Shown piece after piece: positions 37,518 through 50,400 of a stretch of 64,000 nucleotides of DNA. Below the pieces are notes generated by a model. It was not told the DNA's origin, made no database searches, and saw only the letters and a list, made by a program, of their open reading frames with translations. This DNA comes from Sinotaia quadrata (lineage: Eukaryota > Mollusca > Gastropoda > Architaenioglossa > Viviparidae). Location: assembly GCA_028829895.1 (NCBI GenBank), contig CM054181.1, positions 35,078,259-35,142,258 of the forward strand, written 5' to 3'. The first letter of the stretch is position 1; each line of letters opens with the position of its first letter. The position numbers and the translations under genes were made by a program.

Positions 37518-39815
37518 TGGCATTGATGCTGCTACCTTTGCAAAATGTTACCAAGAGAGTGAGGTTTCACATTAGAAATCTCAGTATTAGACAAGATGTG
37601 CAAATGGTAACTTTTAAGTCTGCTTGTGTAGCATTACTTTTCTTTTTACTTTAAGAACTTGTCTTTATATAGTATAGTCAACAGATAGATATCTTTCATT
37701 GTTGACAGTGGTCGTAGTTAATTTCATTGACGTCTCTCTTCAGATAGTTGAAAGAAGTCACATACATAAACTCTATGCTTAGAGACCAATGATATAAGTC
37801 ATATATTAAATATATGAAACTATTAAATAATTGTTTAATATTCATTCTATTTATATATTCCAGACCATAAATTGTTATTGTGTGTGATGTGAGTCATTTT
37901 CTTTAATATCAAATATTTTATGTATCTGTTGACTTTTTAGTGCAAGCAAGTGACCTTATTTTTTCAAAACAAAGTTAGTTTAAAAGAGGATGAGTGAAGA
38001 TGATAATAAAATGAAGAGTTTACATTTGATATTTATGTAAATGTTATATATTATAAAGTTTTTTATGCCTTATGTAGGTCACCACATGTACATTTTCAAC
38101 TCCATGCTTTGACGTACTCATAACATACTAAGATTTTATCCTAATATGTTGAGCTATATATATATCAGTCTAATAAATGTTATACATATTCTAATTTTAT
38201 TAAAAATAGGGGTACATTTTACCATTCTGTGTTGTGCTAAAAGTACATTTGCAAAGGAACATTCTCTCTTATTCCTACAAAAGAGTGATGGACACAATAG
38301 CTTGCAAAAATGATGACCTTACACATATCTAGAAAAAAACACAAATATTTTTCTCCTTGTAGTTGCTGACCAAAATTCAAATAATTTTGATTTTATCTGT
38401 AAGCTGACATGAGGTAGGTTGTTGTACTTGTGGTGGATGAGATTTTATTAGTTTGATTTTGTGGCTGTATGAACATCAAAAGATATGCATTTCTCATTAT
38501 AAATATTTCTCAAATGATAAAATATTAGACTTAGCCCAATCAGTCAAAATGTACATTCTTCCAGCAACTATGGTGTGTTTGTACATGTGTACATGCTTGT
38601 GTTGGCTGACTTTAGTCATTTTAGTGTTTGCAGACATGTTTCTGGCAGTTTTGAATTACTTCTCCTTCTTACACACACTGGATTTTTAGTGAATTAAATT
38701 TAGAGTTTTGAAAATTATATCAATAGTGATTTTCAAACAAATAATCTCTTAGTAATTCCTAATGATATTATAATTTTGAAATCGTTTCTGTGGACAAAAA
38801 TTAAACCCCATTCATGGACTGCCTGCTATCAGGTCTGAGAATTAAAGTAATTAGTTAAATATAATACAAAATAATAATAGTCATTAATATAATTGAATTT
38901 TGTGCAAAACTGTGATTCGTCAAAGTATGATACCCAGGATCAGTTGATACTTTTACCCAAGTATAAAATGAGAATAAAATAGTGTGTTTGAATTGATGTT
39001 ACAAACTTGATTTTTAAAAAAGGGCAATAGACAAGGATTTTTTTCACAATTTTTTATTATTTTTACTTTAAAATTAAACTCGTTCTCACAAACCTGGACA
39101 AAGTTGCTGAGTGTGATTAGGGCAAAAATGAAAAAAAACAGAATTGGTCAATTGTTTTTCAGAATTTATTTTTTAACATTTTCAGAAATTCGAAATATCA
39201 TCTATCTAATATTTTATTCTGAATGACATGCATGTACTTTATGTATACTAGAATCTTTAATTTAATAACAGACTTGTTATTTTTTTGTCATAAATTGTCT
39301 CTAAATTCAGTGAGTTACACCTTTAAATGGGCCTCACACGTTTGACCATGATCCTGCAGCTCTTAAATTTGAATTTACCCTTCTTTGTGTATGACTGGCC
39401 AAATTTTCCAACTAACCAATCATAATGCAAAATTTAAGTAAATGCCTAACGATGCTAAAAGGGAAACGGTCAATCTTCCACTTGGTGGAACAAGGCATTT
39501 ACAATAGTTATATCAGTGAAGAACTTAATGCAGAGGCTAATTTATTTCAGCATAATGTTGAGTACACCGTATTGAAGAGTAATTAAAAAAATAAAAATTA
39601 TGTAATTGAAGAAGAGAACAGTAGTAGTAAACCGAGAGGTTTCAGAAATGATACCAGATGCAGTTGTACAAAACAATCTCTGAGGACAGTTCTTTGGAAA
39701 TGACACAACTCTTGTTGAATTCAATATTAAAGTTAGCTCTAGTACTGATAGATTTTCATCAAGAGAAATATAGCAGTGCCAAAATGGACTGCTGACTAAA
39801 TGGCTGGGTATTTTA
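37518..39815. other. 3' flank of the coiled-coil gene and intergenic DNA
   Basis: Likely 3' UTR to about 38.0-38.2 kb, then AT-rich DNA. No exon or recognisable repeat is supported up to the hAT relic. Confidence 0.5.
38005..38010 (+). terminator. Candidate poly(A) signal of the coiled-coil gene
   Basis: AATAAA about 490 bp after the stop codon; a second hexamer lies at 38172-38177. Which is used cannot be told from sequence. Confidence 0.35.
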
Positions 39816-39819
39816 GTGT

Positions 39820-40275
39820 ATCGGTGCTGATCACTCCTTAAATCTGGTTGAGAGAACTGTAGTTGACTCTTGTCTAGATGCAGTGAATTTCTTTGGTGTG
39901 GTGAGTGAACTTTATTGCTTTTTCTCAGCCTCTACAAGACGGTGGGCAATTCTGAAAAACGTCTTGCCACCACAGTCAAAAGTTCTGCAACATTTATTTG
40001 ACACAAGATGGGAGGCCCATGCTAGAGCTACGACAGCACATTGTTGAAGTACTTAGTCACATCCATAATGATGTTACTGAAAACGATTATCCTAGACGAC
40101 AAGCTCAAAATCTATTGCAGAAGATGGAAGAATTTGAATTTGTGTTCATGCTTCATCTATAGATAGGTTTGCTTGAGCAGTTTCACAAGTAAATAATGCC
40201 CTTCAAAGTACACATATTTCACTGACCTCGTGTGCAAACCAATACAGTTCACTTCTACAAGTTGTCAGGAAATCA
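39820..40275 (+). pseudogene. hAT transposase relic (ZMYM1-like, DUF4371/hAT C-terminal type)
   Basis: The plus strand reads HSLNLVERTVVDSCLDAVNF, then ELYCFFSASTRRWAIL, then LFDTRWEAHARATTA. This is the standard run of conserved blocks in domesticated and active hAT transposases of the ZMYM1/zinc-finger-862 type. After about 40045 the frame is lost to indels, but FEFVFMLHL and LLEQFHK follow in the expected order. No terminal inverted repeats were found next to it, so it is a fragment. Confidence 0.75.
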
Positions 40276-40636
40276 TGAAGGAAGATGTTCTAACATTAAA
40301 TAACCACTCTTAAATATATAAACAGGCCTTCGCAGGGTCATAGAAGTACAGGGCATTTAGATTATTAAACTGTTTTGTGTAAACAATAAACTTTTTTATC
40401 AATCAACATTGTAAAAATAATGATTGATCAGGTAACACGTAATATTTTAACTACTCCTAAATTTCCTGAGTATGTATGCCTGACTGCCTGTGTAGATCTA
40501 CAGGGCCTACTTCCTTCAAGGCCAAAATAAGGGAGCCTCAGCACAGGGTCTCATTTGTCCTAAATCCAACACTGCTTAGGCAGTGTAAGAATGCCGGACT
40601 GCTTTGTAGGAACTGTCAAGAATACAGAGTCTGGCA

Positions 40637-40975
40637 TTCCTTTAATTTACAACACTCTGATATTGACTACATCAACGCAACAATAGTTACTCAGACCTTT
40701 ATCTACAACACTCAAACAGACTACAACACCCACACAACAATGCTCTTAGTTACTCAGCCCTTTAATCTAGATCGCCAATATTGACTGTAGCACCCACCCA
40801 GCAATGCTCTTAGTTATGGAACCCTTTCATTGATTACAACACCCACCCAGCAATGTTCTTAGTTATGCAACCCTTTCATTGACTACAACACCCACCCAGC
40901 AATGCTCTTAGTTATGCAACTTTTTCATTGACTACAACACCCACACGGTGCTCTTAGTTACTAGTGACGTTTCGT
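40637..40975 (+). repeat. Minisatellite, about 57-65-bp unit x 5-6 (family A, left block)
   Basis: Units share ACTACAACACCCACCCAGCA and ATGCTCTTAGTTA(C/T). The same family recurs at 43.64-43.89 kb on the other side of the solo LTR. Confidence 0.88.
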
Positions 40976-41154
40976 TGGTAAATGTTAAGATGCTAATTCT
41001 CTGCAGAGACGTTAATTGTCCAAAGTTCTGAGCTTCCCGTAACTGTAGGCTAGCCCCAAAGCAAAACATGGCTGGTCACACGTGTTGGAAAGAAGGAAGA
41101 AAGGTAGAACCGAACAGAAGAATGACAGACTTTAATAAAGCTCCGAGCCACAGA

Positions 41155-42767
41155 GCCAGTGTCACAGTCTGATAAAAATGTCCGACTTGGTGACCTACTT
41201 GCCTGTTTACTTCAAATATTGAGATTTGAAACCCTTGTCCCCTTTGTTCAAAGCTCTCCTCTTTCGAGATGCTTCTAGAACAGGTCAAGATGTTATGTAA
41301 CTTTAGGTCCATTGTCCAGGTTCTCGAACCAACTACATACTTCGCGATCAGTCACGTGATATGCTTTATGCTTTTCTATAAATATGGGTGCGCGCTTCCG
41401 TTCCTTTACTGCGAGAACACATTAGCTACATCCACTGGCTAACTTGGGTCATGCGGCAGCCGACGAGCAGATGAGAACCATACCTTCGACTTCTCATAAA
41501 GGTACCATTTTATCTGATAGTATTTTGTATATCTTGATTAAGTATGTACTTGTGCTATGTATTATATTATTTCCATATATGCTTGAGCATGGTCCAGAGA
41601 AATGGCTGAAAAACCTATAAGTTATGGAATATAAATTTATTGTAACTCTTTTTCCATTTGTAACTTTAATTTATATTGTTTTAATTCACTAAGAGCCAGA
41701 TGCCTGTGCTCGATATGAATTTCTCATGTAATTCAATTATTGCGTGTAATTTTAATTGTAAATTGTGAAGCGCTTTGCTGGTTTGAATTACCCCTTTTGT
41801 ATGAACATTAATTTAACGTTGTAACTATTTTTATGATTCATACAGTCATGCTGTTAAATGAAAACATGCGTGAGACGATTACATTTTTCTAAATCTAATT
41901 GTAAAACGACGCGAGGTCGAATCTCTAATTCAGCGCATTTTAACTGGGACATGCTTGGGTAGGAACGTGTTAACTGAAATTACATTAGAACACGTTACTT
42001 CTTCAGGTCGGCTTGGTTTGCCTTGGCTTTGCTTGGCTTTGCTTTGTCTTGTCTTGGGCTTGGCTTTACCTTTGCCTTTGCCTTGTTCCGTCTGGTATGA
42101 ACTGGTTGAGCTCTAAGTGTGAGTTCTACATCGAGAGTCCACGCCACTGAAAATTCAAGTTCACTAGCTACGTAAAAGGGACACCTTTTTCCTGTGCGCC
42201 ACGTGCGTCGTCGCTATAGTGAGACTGTGAAATAGACTGGCTGACTGAGTAAAGAGACCAGGCAGATACAGACAATTAAAGCTGAGTATTCCTCAGTGTA
42301 CATTCAAATATCATAAGACAATCAATTGGCTATTTGTTGGTTATACGATAAGGCATGTACGCGCAAAGAATCGAGAAATAGACTATTCGCGCTCGTATTT
42401 GATTATTGTTAACTTGTTAAAACTTTATTAAATCTTATTTTCTTTGTTAAAACCTCTTAGTAGTTAATTTTTATGCATAATAGACCTATAGATTTATTCT
42501 TAGATTGAATGGGGGCGGATGAGCTGAATGAAATTAACGAATGCATATTAATTTAGAGGAATTTAACGGTTTTCAATCTAGCTAAAGTTCGCAGTTTATC
42601 AGTTTGTAAATTTGTCGTCTGTACTACAAGACACACTTTTAACTAGTCAAATGGTAAATTGAGCAACCAGTCTGCATAGGATATGAGAGAAGGAATTAAT
42701 AATAATTAAAGTCCTTAATTATTCTAGGGCAGGGTCTATAAACAAATACTGGAAACGTAACAGCCAG
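41155..42767 (+). mobile_element. Solo LTR of a Gmr1-like retrotransposon with 5-bp target duplication
   Basis: The LTR spans 41160-42762 (1,603 bp), starts TGTCACAG and ends CGTAACA, and is flanked on both sides by GCCAG (41155-41159 and 42763-42767). Its sequence is clearly the same family as the LTRs of the intact element but in opposite orientation; for example ATAAAAATGTCCGAC and CTGGAAACGTAACA match the reverse complement of the intact LTR with scattered differences. TATAAATA lies at about 41379. A CTTGG/CTTTG-rich simple stretch at about 42005-42090 is internal. No internal coding region follows, so it is a product of LTR-LTR recombination. Confidence 0.92.
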
Positions 42768-43639
42768 AAATATTAAATGATGACCAGCAACATATAATAT
42801 GTAAATAAGCCACGTCAACATGAGTGATCTAAACATAAACATATATATTACATATAAGTTCGAAATATAAATATATATCGAAATACAAATAGAGCTGTCG
42901 GTTATATATAGAAACAAACTATGAAAAGATAATGGGGAACATAGAACTATGTGAGTGTTTTAATACAAGATTTTGTGCTGTGAAGCATATGAAAGAAGCT
43001 AAAGCAGCCCACTTAGTATTGCGCCCGACGCTGTCTAGGGTCCTAGTGGATCTTTACAGCGGGTGACACACGTGGGTCCGTGGAATTGCGCTACTAGCCC
43101 GTGGTCCACTGTGCTCAGGTGTTGCCGACTCGTTTCATCACTCGTCAAAGTTCAACATCGAAGATAAAAGTGTCGATCTGTAGGTAAAAGTACAGGGACT
43201 TGGACTCTGGCATTCTAGTATTCTATAATCTAATGTCCATGTATAACAAACAAGAGACTAAGTTTAGAGTTAAATATTAGTTCCTGTAGACATAATATAT
43301 AGACATAAAAGCAAAACCGCATACCTTTGGCAGTATAATAGTCAGCGGATGGGTTCCTGTTGCACTAATTACTGTCAATTAAGGGTGATAATTCATATGA
43401 AGTACATTTCCTGTCCGGTCAATCTTGATGGTCTGTCAGTTAATGGCAGTTCAAACCAAACACTTAGCTGTACTGTCAAGCAGTGCTCTGAATAGTGTGT
43501 TTGAAATAGTTGGAATACTAATTACCGGTAGGCCACCCTCCACCCCAGAGGTAAGGTTCAGTAGTGCCTTGGGATGGGGCTTGGAAGTAGACTATTATTA
43601 GCGAAAGGTGAGAGTGGCTACATAATATCATTATGTGAC

Positions 43640-43888
43640 ATTACTCAGCACTTTAATCTAGAACTAATATGGACTGTAACACCCATTAACAGTGTTAATC
43701 TAGAACACTAATATTGACCCTAACACCCAAACAACAATGCTTTTAGTTAACCATCCCTTTAATCTACAACACTAATATTGACCCTAACACCCAAACAACA
43801 ATGCTCTTAGTTAACCAGCCCTTTAATCTACAACATATTGACTGTAACACCAACCCAACAATGCTCTTAGTTAATCAGCCCTTTAAAG
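43640..43888 (+). repeat. Minisatellite family A, right block, about 62-bp unit x 4
   Basis: Units contain CCCTTTAATCTACAACACTA then ATATTGACCCTAACACCCAA and CAACAATGCTCTTAGTTA, homologous to 40637-40975. Confidence 0.88.
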
Positions 43889-44299
43889 ACTCCGTCCGCA
43901 AAATTAATGAACGTGGACATCAAACAGAAATCAAATAGAGTAATGATTTAAAAAAAAGAAGAAGAAAGAAAGAAAGAGATGAAGCAGTGATTAACTTTGG
44001 TTTCGGTTAGGGTGAAATACTATCCGTAGGGCATTGTGATAAATTATAATTATAAATTGTTCTCCTGTTCTCGTTTCCTGCTCGTGATATCTGCAAGACG
44101 TAGTGATACATGAATAACTTCGTGTCCTCGTACTTCCCTGCCTTAATCGGCGACTTTGAAGTGTGAAAGATTGTATTAACTGACGGGGTATTTATGTTGA
44201 ACTGAATGCTTTAAACTACGTCACGTTCTTTTTATTTTTCTCCACATCTGAATATTTTATACTGATATGTATACACAAATACGTACTTTAATCGACATT

Positions 44300-44756
44300 G
44301 ACAGTAAACAAGTATTTCGACACACTGATGGTAAACTGGTACATAATATATTTAAGTATTTCGACTGACACTGATTGTAAACTGGTACATGTATATTTAA
44401 GTATTTCGACTGACACTGATTGTAAACTGGTACATGTATATAAAAATAAGTATTTCGACTGACACTGATGGTAAACTGGTATGTGTATATTTAAGTATTT
44501 CGACTGACACTGATTGTAAACTGGTACGTGTAGCCTATATTTAAGTATTTCGACTGACACTGATTGTAAACTGGTATATGTATATTTAAGTATTTCGACT
44601 GACACTGATTGTAAACTGGTACATGTATATAAAAATAAGTATTTCGACTGACACTGATGGTAAACTGGTATGTGTATATTTAAGTATTTCGACTGACACT
44701 GATTGTAAACTGGTACGTGTATATAAAAATAACTATTTCGACTGACACTGATTGCA
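44300..44756 (+). repeat. Minisatellite, about 45-55-bp unit x 9
   Basis: Units built on AAGTATTTCGACTGACACTG then ATTGTAAACTGGTA and a variable AT spacer (ATATTTA or ATATAAAAATA). A two-unit higher-order pattern of the spacers is visible. Confidence 0.93.
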
Positions 44757-44765
44757 TGTAAATCG

Positions 44766-44815
44766 TTGACGCAGAGATGAGCTTCTCGCTGGAGATCGAG
44801 GTTCGTGGTTCGATT
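44766..44815 (+). repeat. Candidate tRNA-derived SINE head
   Basis: GACGCAGAGATGAGCTTCTC followed about 20 bp later by GTGGTTCGATTT resembles the A-box region and B box of a tRNA-related SINE. Short and without a tail. Confidence 0.3.
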
Positions 44816-45710
44816 TATTTCTTCAAAGTCAAATATACGAACTAAAACATATCTAAAAGCTGATCTTTTCTCCCTCTGATTTTAAGTAAACAATTTTTTA
44901 AAGCTTTCTTTCTTTTTTGTTGTTGTTTGGTTGCTAATGTGGAATGTGTGTATAGCTTGCTTCGTTTCGCTTGCACTGTAGGACAATTAGGTCAGCACGC
45001 GACTCGCTTTGTTTTAAATCGCGCGGTGCGGTTATTGTCAGTGCTTTTAGTTCATGTGTAGTGTTGTGCTAGTATGCATATTTTTATCGTTGTACAATGC
45101 TTTAGGTAGTTACTAATTAAATTTGATATTTATGCATTTAGATAGGAAATGGTTTGTAGTTTGTATTTATATAATTTTGTATGCTAGTTATATTATTTTA
45201 TTAGTGCATTTTATTATTTATGTGTGTGATTATGGTTCCCCTTTATCACACGAATATAGTTATTCATTTTATTTTGTAATTTATCTTGTAGAATGTAGAT
45301 TATATGTTAGGAAAGACTTGTATTTAAAGAGTAATTAGTGTAGTTTCCTTAGATACTAAAATCATTTTACAACTCTTTAGGAGTAAATTATATTAGAACG
45401 AAAGTAAGAAAACAGAAGTTATTTTTAGAAGCCTTTCATACTAGAGTTTTGTTTTTGGCCTACGTGGTCTTCAGGGAAGACCGCCCTCAACGTGTGTGAT
45501 GTTCCAGCCCTCCACATACACATACTTTGATCAGAGCACATATATCAGGATATACATCATAAGGACATCGAGACCTTATTGTCAACATACATTTTTTTCC
45601 TCTAACCTTTATGAACGGCCCACCGAAAAAAGGATGGGCAGGCGACGCATGGCATATCTCTGCACCTAAGTCCTTATCAGGGCTGGTGATAAAGAACCCA
45701 TCCTTACTGC

Positions 45711-47255
45711 TGTTACGTTTCCAGTATTTATTTAAAGACCCTGCTTAGAATAATTAAAAGACTTTAAATATAATTAATTCTTCCTCTCATATTCTACGCA
45801 GACTGGTTGCTCAATTTATTATCTGACTAATTAAAAGTGCGTCTTGTAGTTCAGGCGACAAATTTACAGACTAATAAACTGCGAACTTTTAGCTAGATTT
45901 GAAACAGTTAAATCCCTCTAAATTAATATGCACTCGTCATCAATCTTTCTGCTCATCCGCCCCCATTCAAATCTAAGAATTAATCTAATTGGTCTATTGT
46001 GCATAGAAATCAACTACTAAGAGGTATTAACAAGAAAATAAGATTTAATAAAGTTTAACAAATTAACAATAAATCGAATGCAACGCGAATAGTCTTCACT
46101 CTGTCTTTACGCGCCTATGCCTGATTTTTGTCAATCTAAATTGCCAGAAAAGTGTTCCTTTGAGATCTGTACACTTGATTTTGCACTTAGCTCTATTCTT
46201 GTATCCTTGGTCTCAACACTCAGTCATGCCGGTTCGTTCCCTCAGTCCCCCTTTAACGACACACGTGGTGCATAAGGAATGATGTCCCTTTGTTAGTGAC
46301 TAGGAACTGGAATTTTTGCAGCATGGCCCTCAGAGTGGATTTCGACACGCTTATACCAATAAGCTAGTGCAGGTGAGGCATGGTGAAACATGAACCATGA
46401 GCCGACCTGTGGATGCAACGTGTTTGGATATAATTCTCAACCTAACAGGCCCTACTTAGGCATGGCTCAATTAAATGCGCTGAACAAAGAGTTCCGACCT
46501 CGCGTCGCTTACAATTAAATTTTAGAAAAATATAATCGTCTCACATGTGTTCCATTTAACAGTCATGACGTATGAAGCAATAAAATAGATACAACGTTAA
46601 ATTAATGTTCATACAAAGAGGTAATTCAAACCGACAGAGCGCTTCACAATTTACAATTAAAATTACACGCAATAATTGAATTACATGAAGAATTCATATC
46701 GAGCGCAGCATTCTGGCTCTTAGTGAATTAACAATATAAATTAAAGTACAGAAATGGAAAAATGGTTACAATAAATTTATATTCCGTAACTTACAGGTTT
46801 TCAGCTATTTCTCTGAACCATGCTCAAGTGTATATGGAAATCATATAATACATAGCACAAATACATACTTAAACAATACATAGGCAAATACTATTAAATA
46901 AAATGATACCTTTGAGAGAAGTCGAAGGGTACCTTGATTCTCTATGGCGCCGGCTGCCTCTCACGACCCGAGTAAGCTGATGGAATTAGCTAAAATGTGC
47001 TCGAAGTGAGGGAGCGGAAGCGTGTAGGTACATATATAGAAAGGTGTATTGCGTATCACGTGACTGTTCGCAAGGCATGTGGTTGGTTCGAGAACTGGAC
47101 AATGGTCCTAAAGTTACATAACATCTTGACCTGTTCTAGAAGCACCTAGAAAAAGGAAGCTTTGAACAAAGGGCCAAGGGTTTCAAATATTCGAATTTGA
47201 AGTAAACAAGGCAATGTGGGTCATCAGGTCGGACATTTTTATCAGACTTGTGACA
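45711..47255 (-). repeat. 3' LTR of the intact element
   Basis: Same 1,545-bp length as the other LTR at an offset of 6,723 bp. The only mismatch I noticed is A at 46433 against C at 53156. Confidence 0.97.
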
Positions 47256-47268
47256 CCCCCTTGCTTTT
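47256..47268 (-). promoter_or_regulatory. Polypurine tract
   Basis: Immediately upstream of the 3' LTR the element strand reads AAAAGCAAGGGGG, purine apart from one C. This is the position and composition expected for plus-strand DNA priming. Confidence 0.8.
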
Positions 47269-47477
47269 GAGGCGTTTATCTTACCAAAGATAAAATGCCT
47301 CCTACAAATTATGTATGATAAAATGTAGAAGTCCACAATGAAGAAAAATTTACACAAAAAAATTTCGACATTCCTAGAAATAAAGTGTGCAACTATATTT
47401 CATATTTACAGGAAGGAATCCGTAGGGTTCAGTTAATTGATTAAACAACATTCTATCAGTACCGGCACTTGATGGCA

Positions 47478-50400
47478 TCAAGCACGACTCATGTAATCTG
47501 CGCCAACATTCAAAGACCCTTTGATGTAATGAATATTTGCGTCATACTGTGTCAGAAACAAAGACCAACGCATTAAACGGCTGTTCGTAAATTGCGCCTG
47601 TCCGAGAAAGGCTAACGGCTGGTGATCGCACTCAATGACAAAGGTTTTTCCGTACAAATAGTTTTCGAACTTTTTTATGGCCCAAACTATTGCAAGACAT
47701 TCCTTTTCACTGGTGGAATATTTCTGTTCAGTAGTTGTGAGTTTACGGCTTGCATATGCAACTGGGTGTTTGGTGTCATTGTGTTCTTGTAATAACACTG
47801 CTCCTAATCCTGTGTTGCTAGCATCAGTCCTTAACAAGAATGGTTTTGTCAAATCTGGCAGTTTAACAACTAAATCTGAAGTCAGTCTAGATTTCAGTGT
47901 GTCAAAAGCGTTTTGGCATGCATCAGTCCACACTACTTTTGTAGGCATATTCTTACGTGTCAAGTCAGTCAGAGGACATGCAATGGCACTAAAATCTGGT
48001 ACGAATTTTCTGTAGTAGTTAGCAAGACCAAGGAAACTTCTAACTTGTGTTTTTGTTAGCGGTTGTGAAGTGTCCTTAAGTTGTGCTATCTTAGCTTCAC
48101 TTGGCGACATAGTTCCATGACTCAACTTGTGTCCCAAGAAGTCTAAGGAGAATTGTGCTATTTCACACTTCGTAGGGCGGGCAGTGAGGTTGGCTTGCTT
48201 TAATCTGGCTAGCACATCTCGTAAGAGTGTTAAGTGCTCCTCCCATGTCTGGGTGCCTAGAATTAAATCATCCATGAAGTTCTCAACTCCACGTCCGTAC
48301 AGTGGTTCTAACAATGACCGCATCATTTTGGAAAAAATGCTTGGAGCGTTTGAAACTCCGAAAGGCATAACTTTCCATGTGTAGTTTCCTACTGGTGTAG
48401 TGAAAGCTAGTATGTGTCGATCAGTGTCCTTGACCTTGATTTGCCAAAAACCGCGTGACAAATCTATTTTGGTATAGTAATGAGCGTTAGCTAGCTTAGT
48501 GAAGATGAGATCCGGATCAGGAAGAGGTTCGGCACAAAACTCTGTCACTTGATTGAGTTTGCGGTAGTCTACGCAAAAACGGAACGAGTTATCACGTTTT
48601 TTAATCAACACGATGGGTGATCCGTAGGCACTGTCAGTCTTTTCTATGACCCCTAGATCTAACATAGTCTTAATCTCACGTCTAACGTCATCTATCTTAG
48701 CGTGTGGCAACGGATACGGCTTCAAACGTATCGGTTTGTTGTCAGTCAGCTTCAGTGAAAATTCTATTAAGTCTGTCAACCCTGGTTTGTCTGTCAGAGT
48801 AGATGAGAACTCATTAAGCAATTCATTCACTTCTTTTTTCTGTCTTTCTGTCAAGGCTTCATTTACCCTAACGTCTTTGACAGTTTCGTCCGTCTGTAGA
48901 GGACAGTTTGGTAAAGTACCAGTGACGCAATCAGTCTCCCCCTCGTCTTCTGTAACTATCGTCGCTACGACAAAATCAGCTTGAGTGGTTTGATCCTCAC
49001 GGCTTATGTACTTTTTGAGTAGGTTAACATGAAAGATTTTCTCTCTCTTTCCTGTCTGCACCTTATAGTTCAGTCCCCCTAGTTTGGCGGTAACTACAAA
49101 GGGCCCCTTCCATTTCATCTGAAGTTTGTTATGTGCTTCAGGAAGCAACAGTAACACTTTGTCATTAACTTCAAATTCTCTAGGTTTGGTGTGCTTATTG
49201 TAATATTCTGCCTGTCTAGACTGAGCTATCGTCAGGTTTTCCCGTGCTATCTTGCCTATAGTTTCAAGACGGTTTCTTAAGTCAGTGACGTATGTATAAG
49301 TTGTCTTAACTTCGTCATCTGTCTTTTCATCAGTCCAAAGTGCCTTCAAAATCATCATCGGTCCGCGTACAGTACGTCCGTAAAGTAGCTCAAATGGTGA
49401 AAACCCGGTGGAAGATTGTGGCACCTCCCTATATGCAAATAGTAGGGCAGGGATGTATCTGTCCCAGTCTTTCGGTTTATCTGTGGCGAGCTTTTTAAGT
49501 GCTGTTTTTAATGTCCCATTGTATTTTTCAATCAGACCATTTGCCTGGGGGTGGTATGGTGTGCAAGTAAGATGTTTGATGGAAAGTAAGCGATTTACTT
49601 CCTTCATTACGTTGCCTATGAATTGACTCCCCTGATCTGTCAAAATTTCCGTAGGAATTCCAACACGACTCCAAAGACCGAAAAGGGCTTCGGCGACAGT
49701 TTCAGTATCAATATTTTTCAATGGTACTGCGTCGGCGAATCTTGTTGCGTAATCAATAGTGGTCAGCACGTATCGATTACCTCTCGTTGATGTGGGTATT
49801 ATAGGCCCAATCAAATCCAATGCTACGCGCTTGTAGGGTTCACTGATCAGTTCAGGCTCTCCTAACGGTGCGGGTCTGATTGAATTTTTAGACTGTGTTC
49901 TCTGGCATGTGTCGCAACTTAACACGAATCTACGGATATCGGCAGTGATGTCCGGCCAATAAAACTCACTCGTAATACGACTAGTTGTTTTTTGTACACC
50001 CATGTGTGCACCAAAAAGACTCTCATGACCTAATCGTAATACGTCATTTCGTTTGGTTTGTGGAACGACTAATTGTTTCCGAAATTCGTCTCCCACTTTC
50101 GAATAGCGGTACAATAAACCCTTTTTCAGAATAATGCACGCTTTCTTATTCGAATCGTCAGTGTTGACGTCACTAACAGGTACAGCTTGTCTGCGTAACT
50201 TGTCTAGTGTTTCGTCCTCAGCTTGTAATATTTTAATCTCGCTAACTGTTGCTTTATCTACGGCTGGTGCGGCAGACATCGGTGCAGTTACAGATTTGTC
50301 TTTACTACTCGCTGCTCTGGTTACAGCGTTAACCAGTGGTGGTTCGATTGAAGTTTGTTTTTTGCACGGCAAAACATACTTGCAACCAAGGATCACGTCA

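Larger units (their letters stand above)
42768..45705. other. Interval between the solo LTR and the intact element
   Basis: Holds a second block of minisatellite family A (43640-43888), a nine-copy array (44300-44756), a tRNA-like SINE candidate (about 44766-44815) and a possibly coding-derived piece (about 45600-45705) that is the left half of the insertion target. No complete gene is seen. Confidence 0.55.

Noticed and set aside
44288..44605. 105-codon minus-strand ORF rich in SVSVEILKY repeats
   Set aside because: Translation of the 44.3-44.76 kb minisatellite, not a gene.
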